From contig NC_057814.1 of the NCBI RefSeq assembly GCF_018294505.1, positions 42,183,725 to 42,247,724 of the forward strand: a stretch of 64,000 nucleotides of DNA. Reading direction: 5' to 3'. The notes under the pieces are model-generated. The model was not told where the DNA came from. It did no database searches and saw only the letters and a program-made list of their open reading frames with translations. Positions 42,451 to 51,044 of this stretch are shown piece by piece (positions within the stretch are counted from its first letter, which is position 1; each line of letters begins with the position of its first letter). The position numbers and the translations under genes were made by a program. The DNA is from Triticum aestivum (taxonomy: Eukaryota > Streptophyta > Magnoliopsida > Poales > Poaceae).

Positions 42451-44520
42451 GAATGGCTATCGAGTTGCTTCTCTGAGTGGGTGCTTCGAAGAGGCAAAAA
42501 AATATTTTCCGAATACATAATTGTACGTGCATTGCAACAGGTTATCAGATGAGGCCAATCAACAATAGTACACTATTTGTACTAGCTTCACATGCTGCAC
42601 TATCTCTACGTCTATGTACGTAATACAACAATTTTTAAACTTGAGACCAGCCACCCATCCTCACAAAGAACACTTTTTAACCTAGCACAGACTCCAGGAA
42701 ATTTGGACATAGTGTGAGGTGGGCCATATGTTAATGTGTTCGCTGTACGTAACCAGCACCTCGAATCCTCGATACTACTACTAGAAGTAGTAGGGTGGCA
42801 TGGGCCAGAACAAGCATTCACGTCCAGGAGTACGGCACACACCACCAGCACGACTTCCATCTGACACCATATTTCTTGGAGTCCGTGCTACAACAATCTC
42901 TTCAACCTAGTAGTTTCTCTAACTCAGCCATCGCGCGGCGGGCGAGGTGGTGGTTTGCCGATAGTCGGTTTCCTCAACTGCGGTCCCACTTGTAAGGCCA
43001 ACTCCAACGCACGACCCCAAACGGACCTCTGTTTTGCCCGGATTCTGTCCGTTTGGGTAGGGCAATGGGGTCGTGTCCGGACCATTTCTCGGATGCGGTG
43101 GTCGTGCGCCGAACGCGCGACCGCATCCCGGCCGTGTACATTTTTCTTTGCAAAGACATATCTTTTTTTCATCATTGATTTTTTGGTACATGGAAATACA
43201 TCACCAAAATTTTGACTAGAAAAGCAAGACCAAAGAAAACAAGAACCACAAGAATACATTTTAGAAGATATCCAACTTCCATAACTGCTCCTGTAAGTTG
43301 GATTAGTGCCTTCTCGATGCATTCATTGTTGATCTGCGGAGGCTCGATCTTGCATGCTTCTTTCTTCTTTGAGTGTAAAGAAGTAGACGTGTCTAGCCTC
43401 TATTCTATCAACAAGTGCACTAGTCTCATCTCTAGCCTCTATGCTAGCTAAAAGTGTTAGAACATCTACTGAATTGTGCTCTATCAATATATCATTGTAC
43501 TCTTGTTCCCAATACCAAAACTTGCATCCATTCTACACAATAAAATTTTAAGTTAGCACAACTAGTCTAATGCGAGAGCACAACCGAAGATTTGGTCGAG
43601 TTCTTCCTCCTTTTGCTGACATGTGGGACATCCAGCATCCAGGTCGTGTCATGCAAGAAAATAGAGTGGTAGGTGAAGCCACGTGATATGCATCTTGGGT
43701 TAAACTGTAAATAGAATCTTACTACTCTTGAGTAACTCCAAAAGCGGTCACCGAAGATCTTTATTGGATTTTTTTTTCGTCACCAGCACGTCGAGGTGAA
43801 ATATTTGCAGGTTCAGTGGGTCATCTTGCGTTTTCACTGACATGTGGGACCGCATATGAGCAAACAGACGATGGGCTCCGCGCGTCTGCTGGCTGGCTGA
43901 GAAGAGAGATAGAGGAGGGCCGAGCACGGACTCCAGGAAATTTGTTCTACGTACTCGATATAGTGGAGTAACCAGCACCTCGATATAGTGGGGTGGCATG
44001 GGCCATAACTAGCATTCATGTCTAGCAGTACAGCACATGCCACCCACATGAGTCCCATCCGACACCAATTTTCTTGGAGTCTGTGCTAGCTACAGCCATC
44101 TCTTCTCCCTCCTGTTTTCTCAGCCATCGCGCGGTGGGTGGGGTGGGGGTTTGCCGATAGTCGGTTTGCTCAACTGCGGTCCCACTTGTAAGTGAAAATG
44201 CAACACAGCACGCATTCCCCCTTGAGCGTCGTGCCGGACAAACCATGTGGGGGTGCAATGCGAACACGGCAGGCTTTTCCTTTTGAACTTGTAACTTGTA
44301 AATTTTGGTTTTGCTCCATGGGGCGACCGATAGATAGAAATAACGATTTTCCCTAGAGTAATGAGAAGTTTGGTTCTGGCACGGTTCATGCATGGAGTAC
44401 GTAGGAAAATTATGAAGTTGATGCGAAAGGTAAGATAATTACTAGTAGTACCATATACTACTACATGGATTTGACGGAAAGATAAAGATACATACGGATC
44501 CATCAACGACATCCTCACGC
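42451..44520. other. Duplicated non-coding region
   Basis: 42625-42995 and 43745-44195 share long stretches: AACCAGCACCTCGA, GGGTGGCATGGGCCA, CAGCCATCGCGCGG and GTTTGCCGATAGTCGGTTT, then CTCAACTGCGGTCCCACTTG. They are in the same orientation, about 1.2 kb apart. 43010-43130 is a GC-rich piece with inverted phrases (CCAAACGGAC / GTCCGTTTGG) that may be the end of an unclassified element. No gene recognised. Confidence 0.6.
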
Positions 44521-44587
44521 CCTAGTGCACCGGGTCACCAACCGACGTGTGAGGAGCAGCGGCGTTGGCGGCAAGCTCAACGTGCTT

Positions 44588-45091
44588 CTAAACAATGCCG
44601 TCCAAGGTTGCCGTGCGGTCCAAGAAGGCCAGCGTCCTATCGTCCTCCTCTTGCATGTAGTAGTCCTTGTGGACAATTTGCGCGTAGACGTGGGTGATTA
44701 TGTCGATGGTGTCTTGCTGCGCGAGGCGCTGCACGGCGAGCGCGACCTCGAGGTGGACATTCTCCGGCGCGACGGCGGGCAGTCGCAGGGCCACCAGTGC
44801 GTCGAAGAGGTTGTCACCATAGAGGCTGTTGAGGGTGGCAGGCATCGCAGAGCCTGGGCGCGTGGGCTGGAGGCGTACGTCAAGGTCGTCCGCGAGCTTC
44901 TTGATGACGGTGAACTTGTCGAGGAAGCCGACGAGGACCTCGTCGAACAAGGAGACGAAGCTGTCGTCCAAGCGGCCCCTCGCCCTTGCGGCCTCAAGCA
45001 CTACCTGGAGACATTCCTCGGTGCCAGGATGCAGGCCGGCGTCGTGGACCATCTGGCACAGCCGGCTGATGCTCGCGCTCATCGCCTCCAT
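44588..45091 (-). CDS. Hypothetical alpha-helical protein, 167 aa
   Basis: An uninterrupted minus-strand ORF starting MEAMSASISRLCQMVHDAGL and ending RTLAFLDRTATLDGIV. Very high GC3, in contrast to neighbouring repeats, and little sign of decay. It predicts as mostly helical with Leu/Ala/Val-rich segments (LVALRLPAVAPENVHLEVAL, AVQRLAQQDTIDIITHVYAQ) and has no signal peptide or obvious catalytic motif. A TATA box lies about 100 bp upstream. I do not recognise the family. It may be a single-exon grass gene carried within the MULE; expression data would decide whether it is functional. Confidence 0.6.
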   Translation of the reverse strand: MEAMSASISRLCQMVHDAGLHPGTEECLQVVLEAARARGRLDDSFVSLFDEVLVGFLDKFTVIKKLADDLDVRLQPTRPGSAMPATLNSLYGDNLFDALVALRLPAVAPENVHLEVALAVQRLAQQDTIDIITHVYAQIVHKDYYMQEEDDRTLAFLDRTATLDGIV

Positions 45092-45190
45092 GGGTCTAGC
45101 TTCTAGTCAACTGATCTTGCGATTGGAGTGATCACTCTTGCCCTTAGGTGCGTAGGTGCGTAGGATTTCGTAGATTGGACTGGCGGGAGC

Positions 45191-45198
45191 CTTTATAT
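45191..45198 (-). promoter_or_regulatory. TATA box of the 167-aa ORF
   Basis: The minus strand reads ATATAAAG, 100 bp upstream of the ATG at 45091. Sequence and spacing are typical for a plant core promoter. Confidence 0.5.
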
Positions 45199-45256
45199 GA
45201 GAAGTGTAGACTGCGTTGAATTCACGTGCGTGTTGGCCATCTACTCCTCGCCCCTC

Positions 45257-45340
45257 TACTGCACCTGCCTTTGGCTGTATGACAGGTTGGCCAGTCACCC
45301 GTTGGACCCACATGTCATACACCCAAAGGCAGGTGTAGTA
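45257..45340. repeat. Long imperfect hairpin 1
   Basis: Arm ACCTGCCTTTGGCTGTATGA (within 45257-45290) pairs with the inverted copy in 45304-45340 over about 34 bases with five or six mismatches; the loop is about 13 bases. It lies just upstream of the TATA box of the 167-aa ORF (minus-strand sense). Confidence 0.85.
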
Positions 45341-45516
45341 AGTCAATGAAGCTGCGTCCCCCTCCGTGCCCGTGCATGCTTTCAATGACTTGAGACTACC
45401 AAACATCACATGCGGTGGTTAGTTCATTGCATGTAATCCTATTAAGTAGCAAAAAGACATTAAGTTACCTCGCCGATAGGAATAAAACAATACACCATGT
45501 ATTTATTTACAGAGGG

Positions 45517-45766
45517 AGTATAGCCAGCATCCGGTTAGTATATGAAGTTGCCACATCACATAGAGCCAACCTAATATTGGAGTATGCTAGCCCTCCACCG
45601 GCGCGCCGCTTCAAATGGCGGAGGGAGTGAGAGGTCGCGTCACCTTGTGTCCAGATCTGAGATGCCACGTGTACCAGATGAATGACTCCAAGTTCGACCA
45701 CCGTGATGCTAGGTGCGAGCCAAGGAACACTGTTGGAGAGACCCTTCTCATAATTTTCCTACATTG
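45517..45766 (+). repeat. Segmental repeat, copy 2 (partner 41432-41685)
   Basis: See copy 1. On its left a Stowaway-like end (TTTACAGAGGGAGTA) at 45500-45519 adjoins the repeat. On its right, similarity stops at 45767 where a transposon tail begins, so both boundaries coincide with element ends. Confidence 0.95.
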
Positions 45767-45895
45767 TCAACGACGAGGTGCCTATGGTGACTTCGTAAAT
45801 TTCAAGATGATAGTGCCGTGCGTGTGTGCGTTCATAGGGGTGAGTGTATGCGCGTGTATATGAGCGCTTGCGTCTGTACTGTGTAAAAAACGTAA
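45767..45895 (+). mobile_element. Retroelement-like 3' tail
   Basis: The phrase GACTTCGTAAATTTCAAGAT, then a GTGTGTGCGTTCATAGGGGT-type TG-rich stretch, ending GTCTGTACTGTG and a short A run (45884-45889), is a tail I recall as common in Triticeae repeats and LINE-like in form. No coding part remains. Confidence 0.45.
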
Positions 45896-45984
45896 ATGCG
45901 TGTCAAAAAGAGACTAGTCAGTATACTCAATATTGTGCACTTCGGAGAGGAAAACGATAGAACTAGTACGTATTTATTTACGGT

Positions 45985-46075
45985 GCAGATTCACTCATTT
46001 TGCTCCATATGTACTCCGTCTCGGTGTAGTCTAGTCACTTGTCGAAATCTCTAGAAGGGCAAATACTCCTTTCTG
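45985..46075. mobile_element. Degenerate half of a Stowaway-type MITE
   Basis: CAGATTCACTCATTTTGCTC, then TAGTCACTTGTCGAAATCTC, is typical interior sequence of wheat Stowaway elements. No intact TIR pair remains. Confidence 0.5.
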
Positions 46076-46530
46076 GTTTACAGGGCTATACTAGCAAGTT
46101 GTTGTACGTACTAGTACAATAGTGGGCTCACATAGCAATTTTGTCTCATGCAAGAGCCTGGCTATATGCGTGCTCCAATGTTCGCAACTGCAACGTTCGG
46201 TTTGCGCTTGGCTCTTCGCCTCTTCGAGAAGACGAACAATGATGTTACTACTACTGCTTCTACAGTGTCGAATCCACTGCTGCATGTCCGTCCACCGCGA
46301 GCGGGACGGATAGCTTGTTGTAGAAGTACTACTAAGCAAAAGCCTGTCCTCGTTTGCGAGCAACCGCGCGGATGGGTGAGGGAGAAGGCGTGTAGTAAAA
46401 TCAAGCTTCTCCTCGTTGTATGAGTTGACGCGACACATCATAGCACTGGCCCCACATGCTTGCCTCTAAACTTGGCTGAAAGACCCGCAGTGTACAATAT
46501 ATTTGCTGCAACCTCTAACATTTACCCACC

Positions 46531-46546
46531 ACAAATTAAAATATAT
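46531..46546. repeat. 16-bp TSD of the 58-bp LINE scrap, left
   Basis: ACAAATTAAAATATAT, identical to 46605-46620. Confidence 0.93.
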
Positions 46547-46604
46547 GTGGTTGTATGCATCGTTCTGATGCAGAGGCCGGGGAGTCCCCCCTTTTCGAAA
46601 AAAA
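46547..46604 (+). mobile_element. 58-bp 5'-truncated LINE insertion
   Basis: The insert carries the 3' tail motif of the LINE at 7.5 kb (GTATGCATCGTTCTGATGCA, then GAGGCCGGGGAGT, a C run, TTTTCG and an A run), flanked by identical 16-bp target duplications. Only the last few dozen bases of the RNA were copied. Confidence 0.92.
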
Positions 46605-46620
46605 ACAAATTAAAATATAT
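46605..46620. repeat. 16-bp TSD of the 58-bp LINE scrap, right
   Basis: ACAAATTAAAATATAT, identical to 46531-46546. Confidence 0.93.
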
Positions 46621-46789
46621 ATTCCTATCTTGACCAGATGAGCGTGCAAACTACAATCACCAGGGTGTCAGGTAGGGCCAGAAGACTATTTTAATTTATT
46701 TTTTTAAACTTCGAGACGGCCACATAGCATGGAGCCGACCCCAACGATTTTAAGCTTATAGGCACGGTACACGCTATCCTAGACTACTC

Positions 46790-47170
46790 TACACATGAAA
46801 CTGCCACACGAGCGTTCGGGCTGCACTTGGCTCTTCGCCTCTTCGGGAAGTCGAACAATGATGGAGTACTACTGCACTGGAGGAGTACTACAGTACGCTT
46901 CTGGCCATCTGACACCAATTGAACTGTTGCATGTCCACCGCGTGCGGGAGGGAGAGCGTGTAGCGAAAGCTTCTCCTAGTCTTGCCAGCCACCACACTCA
47001 TGGGCGAGGGAGGGACGCTCCTGCCTTTGCGTGTATGACAGGTAGGCCCGACAGGTGTGTGGCCAACCTGTCATACAGCCAAAGGCAGGTACAGTTAAGT
47101 CCGCGAGGGAGAGGATAATCAAACTTCTCGTTGATGTACGAGTTGACGCGACACATCAAAGCACCGCACT
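46790..47170 (+). repeat. Second copy of a local repeat (46.19-46.45 kb)
   Basis: TTGGCTCTTCGCCTCTTCG, then GAACAATGATG, then GAGTTGACGCGACACATCA occur here (46824-47158) and at 46208-46440. A third partial copy of the first phrase is at about 41927. Same orientation in all. No coding frame. Confidence 0.8.
47020..47089. repeat. Long near-perfect hairpin 2
   Basis: CCTGCCTTTGCGTGTATGAC...GGCC (47020-47048) pairs with its inverted copy (47061-47089), 27 of 29 positions, with a 12-base loop. The arm is homologous to hairpin 1 at 45.3 kb. Confidence 0.92.
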
Positions 47171-47333
47171 CGATATATTTCAATAATTTGCGTTTACCGA
47201 TGCATTAATTACAACGCATGCATGCATGTCGTGACTCTCCTTTTGATACTTGCATGTGTTGATTTAATGCACTTTGAAGTAGTATAAAATATGTGACAGT
47301 AAAGCTTTGTAATACCCCGGCCCAAGTCGAGAG

Positions 47334-47510
47334 ATGGTTGTGCACGAGGAGGGCGAGATCATGCAGACCGAACAAGACCCGACGATGGAGCTCTCTAAGG
47401 TCTCGATGGACCTCACCGTGCTCCACTGCCCCTTGTGCCTCCGCCCCTTGAATTGTGGTTTCTCAACGAGTTGTGCTGAACTTCTTGTGAATTGTGGTGG
47501 TTTTCAGTAA
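47334..47510 (+). pseudogene. SINA-like RING-finger fragment fused to a retroelement tail
   Basis: A 58-codon frame from the ATG at 47334 encodes an acidic start, then SMDLTVLHCPLCLRPLNCG. This matches the beginning of the RING finger in plant SINA-like E3 ubiquitin ligases (L-H-C-P-L-C-x-x-P-L). Only the first Cys pair is present. After RPLN the similarity ends and the frame runs into a non-coding tail that finishes in an A run, so RING function is impossible. Family recognition is from the short motif and is moderate. Confidence 0.6.
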
Positions 47511-47551
47511 TGAAAATCGGAAGGGGCAAGCCCTTCTTTGATCAAAAAAAA
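47450..47551 (+). mobile_element. LINE-like 3' tail attached to the SINA fragment
   Basis: Sequence TAATGAAAATCGGAAGGGGC, then AAGCCCTTCTTTGATC and an eight-base A run, is a typical Triticeae LINE 3' end. It suggests a chimeric retroposed transcript or insertion next to the gene fragment. Confidence 0.55.
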
Positions 47552-47690
47552 TTAACCGTCCTTATATATTCATCAGTCTTGCTATAAGTCGCAGTAGATG
47601 CTATATAGGTCCGTCGGATCTTACATCAAGATCCGTGCTTTCAGATTTTCTTTTTTCTCTCTTAAATCTCAGTCGAGTGAGACATAGCCA

Positions 47691-47743
47691 CGCCATTAAA
47701 CAGAGGCTCGGGCGCCATTAAACAGAGGCTCGGGCGCCATTAA
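47691..47743 (+). repeat. 22-bp tandem repeat
   Basis: CGCCATTAAACAGAGGCTCGGG occurs twice (47691-47712, 47713-47734), followed by a partial third copy. Confidence 0.95.
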
Positions 47744-48048
47744 TGGAGACCTTGGGAGAGAGGTGGACGGCAGATGGAGGTCAAAGGGCTCTCCTCCCGA
47801 TAAGCACGCGCAGGGGTCTGATCGCACGCCTCTCGTACTCAAATAGCTACCCTGCACGGCGCCTCCTAGCTAATAAAAAATGGGGACGCGTGGCGGCACG
47901 TAAATGGTACTAGTAAGTAGAACGCCCACGGTTTCAATAATACTTGTGTTTCCGATTGTAATGTGACAACACTTGTTCCAAAATGACTTTGTTGATTGTT
48001 AATGTGTGCGCCTTCGCAAATCGGACTGCAAATTTACCACAGCATGTT

Positions 48049-48850
48049 GGTGCCATGTCATGGCACCAAGCCAAGTTTCATTATTTTCATGCGTGTTTTG
48101 CATTTACAGGAATTAAAAAATTAAGTTTCTCAATGTTTCCAACCCAGCCACGACGCCCAGAATTTTGAATTTCATTCCCATTTCTTGCATGGAACCTAGA
48201 AATTTACCCGAGGACACACATGTAATTTTTCAACCAACTTTGGTGCACTGGAACATGTGCTTGTATTTCAAATTTGAATTATGCACACAAAGGTGACACG
48301 TTCCCTCCCAGAACCACGAGCCTTCTTGAGAGAAGCTCCGATTTGCAAGAAGCTTATACCAAAATTTGTTCCTATTCGGCCAATTTTTTTACCACGACAT
48401 GGTACTACCATGACATGACACCATGCCAAGTTTCATGATTTTAAAACCAAGTTTCTCAATGTTCTCGACCAAGCCACGATGCCCAGTTGTTTGAATTTTA
48501 TTCTCATTTTTTGCATGGGACCTACTCCCTCCTTCCATCTATATAGGGCCTAATGTGTTTTTCAAGACAGCCTTTGACTATTGACAAGATTAATAGCACA
48601 TGAGATGTATACTATGAAAATTATATTATTGGAAGCTCCTTTGACATACAAATTTGAAGGTATGCTTTGTGTAAGTTGCATGTCATATATTATTGCTCTA
48701 ACGTCTGGTCAAAGTTAGCCTCGAAAAACGTATTAGGACCTATATAGATGGAAGGAGGGAGTAGAAATTCACCCGAGGACACAAATGTGATTTTTCAACC
48801 AACTTTGGTGCACGGGAGCATGTGCTTGTAGTTCAAAATTGAATTATGCA
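48049..48850 (+). repeat. Direct duplication, second copy carrying a MITE
   Basis: Copy A (48049-48280) and copy B (48398-48524 plus 48764-48850) share CCAAGTTTCATKATTTT, CCACGAYGCCCAG, TTGCATGGRACCTAGAAATT, CCCGAGGACACA and CCAACTTTGGTGCAC. In copy B a MITE splits the phrase after ACCTA. Class of the duplicated element unknown. Confidence 0.88.
48525..48761. mobile_element. Stowaway MITE, 237 bp
   Basis: Inverted ends CTCCCTCCTTCCATCTATAT and ATATAGATGGAAGGAGGGAG, TA duplications at 48523-48524 and 48762-48763, AT-rich non-coding interior. Textbook Stowaway (Tc1/Mariner) structure. Confidence 0.96.
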
Positions 48851-49225
48851 CATTAAATGACCAAAAACTCAAATGTAGAATAAAGGCAATGCTTTTGAAG
48901 AAGATTATGTGGTAAACTTCTTGAATTGCCCCCCATCAGCATGGACAAGGCCTTTATAGAGCCTGTCTTCACCAATAATGTAAGTTTGTCCATCTCAAGC
49001 CTTCAAACTTTGTTGTATATATTTGGTTAGGCATGACTGCAACAGCTGTTTATTTTTGGTGTTTGCATCAAATTGCTTGTTTAAAGTTTATTATGTAGTT
49101 CATAAACAAAAGTTTGTCCTTTCTCAATTTAAGTTTTTAGTTGTACAACCAAGTTCCTTCTTCATACCATGTAAATTAAACTATACAGAGCAAGTGATCT
49201 TCTTTTGCACTGCATGTATGCTTCT
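48851..49225. other. No gene recognised
   Basis: AT-rich spacer; no domain or repeat boundary identified. Confidence 0.4.
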
Positions 49226-49227
49226 GT

Positions 49228-49570
49228 TCTTCATCCGTAATCCAGTGGTGTGGTGAACCTACCCACTACAGCACAATGTCATATTCTGCAATGTCTTAAC
49301 TATGAACAATGTCATATCATTCTACTATTATTTAAACCGTCTCTTTATTTGCCAATCTGAAATGGTATAAATTGATAGCACACTAACCATTGATACTTAT
49401 GAGTTCTTGATCTGTAATCCAGTGGTGTCGTGAAGCTGCCAACTCCTTCACAATGTCATTTCCTGCCATGTCTTGACCTGAACAATACCATATTGTGTTA
49501 ATGCAATTTTAAATTGTGTCACTTTATTCGTCAGTAAGAAATGTGATGAATTGTCAGCACTGATACTTTT
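49228..49570 (+). repeat. Tandem duplication of about 180 bp
   Basis: TGTAATCCAGTGGTGTSGTG opens copies at about 49231 and 49413. Both continue with CACAATGTCAT, TGYCATGTCTT, GAACAATRYCATAT and end near TGATACTT. Many substitutions, so old. Confidence 0.8.
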
Positions 49571-50280
49571 ATGTGCAAAACCTGTCATCTGTCTGCTTGT
49601 TTATCTTTCAGAGTGAGGAAGATATAAGTGTTGAACAAGCGCAGTCTCATCATCTTGCTCAGCTGCTTGCGCTGCAGCTCCCCAGCAGGGCTAACCTTTC
49701 TTGAACTCTATTGAAGTGCTGTCGGTTTTGTATATTATTTTGTCGGCGTGTTTATTTGCACTGGTGGCGATCTTTGATGCCCAGTGTATGCAATCTGTTG
49801 TCTGCTTGTGCTTTATTATCATAGTGGCGAACTTTGATGCCCAGTGGATGTAATATGCCGTAATTTCTTTATTGTATAGTCTAGGTTTTTTCTTATTCAC
49901 GATGCTGCAGTTATTTTACTGTATATATATCTTGTCTTCGCAGTAAACCGTCCAAACCATAAAATTACGATACATAATCGGGCCGTCATGCAATCACGAT
50001 GTAGGTTGGGCCTGAAACATGCCGAACAGCTCACGGGCCGGCAGCAGCCCGAAATGAACCCCGGCCCATGATTGTGCGAATCAAATCACGGGCTTTTAAC
50101 AGGCCAAAATTGTCTTGGTCCTTGTTTGGCCCAATCAGATATTGGCTGCGAGCAGGCCGGATGCAAACCGGGTCGTAGTTAGGCCCAACTATATGACGGG
50201 CTTTTAACAGGTCGAAATTAATTGACGGCTAGAGAGGGTTCCTCATATGGCTATAAGAAAGCGGATTGATTTGACTCAAT
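49571..50280. other. Unassigned transposon-like sequence
   Basis: A short repeat, TGGCGAWCTTTGATGCCCAGT, occurs at 49766 and 49824. 50.0-50.2 kb carries repeated CGGGCTTTTAACAGG phrases (about 50091 and 50198), likely subterminal repeats of another DNA element. No gene recognised. Confidence 0.4.
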
Positions 50281-50480
50281 CTAATTGGGGGATTGGAGGA
50301 GCTTACCTTCCTCTTTCCGTAGCCATCTTGATCCGCAAAATCCATGAATCAACGAAGAAGATCGGAGTGGGGAAGTGGAGGAGATGAGAAAATGGGCGAG
50401 AGGAAGAAGAAGGTGGCTAGGTGGGTGGGGATTAGGGGTTGGGGTGGGCTGGGGTGGGCTGGCGGTTGGGTTTATAAATG
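50281..50480 (-). pseudogene. Truncated second copy of the PMD-gene promoter and first exon
   Basis: This segment is homologous to 54215-54415: TATA-like TTTATAAA (50471-50477 on the plus strand), leader with CTTCTTCGTTGATTCATGGA, and a 20-base first exon (50307-50326, ATG GCT ACG GAA AGA GGA AG) followed by GTAAGCTC. No second exon is found to the left. Either this is a dead copy of the PMD gene start, or it is the original first exon of the B3 gene whose last exons lie at 30 kb. Confidence 0.65.
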
Positions 50481-50525
50481 CCCAAACCCTACCGCCATAG
50501 GGCGTGGCGGTAGGATACCACACCC

Positions 50526-50762
50526 TACCGCCATCAGACCCGGCGGTAGGATGCCTCCCCCCATGCCCCCTTCTGTGACCAAAAAATTGAGCAGCGCAGC
50601 GGTAGGGTTGCACACCCTACCACCGAGGCCCTAGGCGGTAGGATCCTACCGCCAAGCGCCCTGGCGGTAGGGTGTGCAACCCTACCGCTACGCTGCTCGA
50701 TTTTTTGGTCACGTAAGGGGGGCGTGGGGGGAGGCACCCTACCGCCGGGTCTGATGGCGGTA
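50526..50762. repeat. Near-perfect 236-bp palindrome of MULE subterminal sequence
   Basis: The centre is GGATCC at 50641-50646. Each arm is about 118 bases and pairs at roughly 90%, containing CTACCGCC modules and the phrase GTGACCAAAAAATTGAGCAG / its inverse. Weaker pairing extends to about 50485 and 50805. The sequence type is that of the MULE arms at 29.5 and 54.5 kb. Confidence 0.92.
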
Positions 50763-50805
50763 GGATGTACAGACCTACCACCTTAGTGTGTGGTGGTAGG
50801 GTGGC

Positions 50806-51044
50806 CAGTGTGCATTTTTTGCAACTTCTAACTTCTTTTGTCTTCAATTTTTGGCGGACAACATTTAAACAGCATATGTATGACATATGAAGCACACAAT
50901 GTATGATATATGATGCACACACCACAAATCTATAAATAAGGTAGGTTCGATACATAGCAAATTAACGAAATAGTTTCACGAGAAAATCCATATGGTTCAC
51001 AAAGCAAATATGCAAGTTTTTAGTTCAACGACACGGCAGCAACT
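50806..51044. other. MULE 3' flank of the PMD gene
   Basis: AT-rich, opening like the left MULE arm at 29.64-29.70 kb (CTTCTTTTGTCTTCAATTTT). Presumed 3' UTR. Confidence 0.5.
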
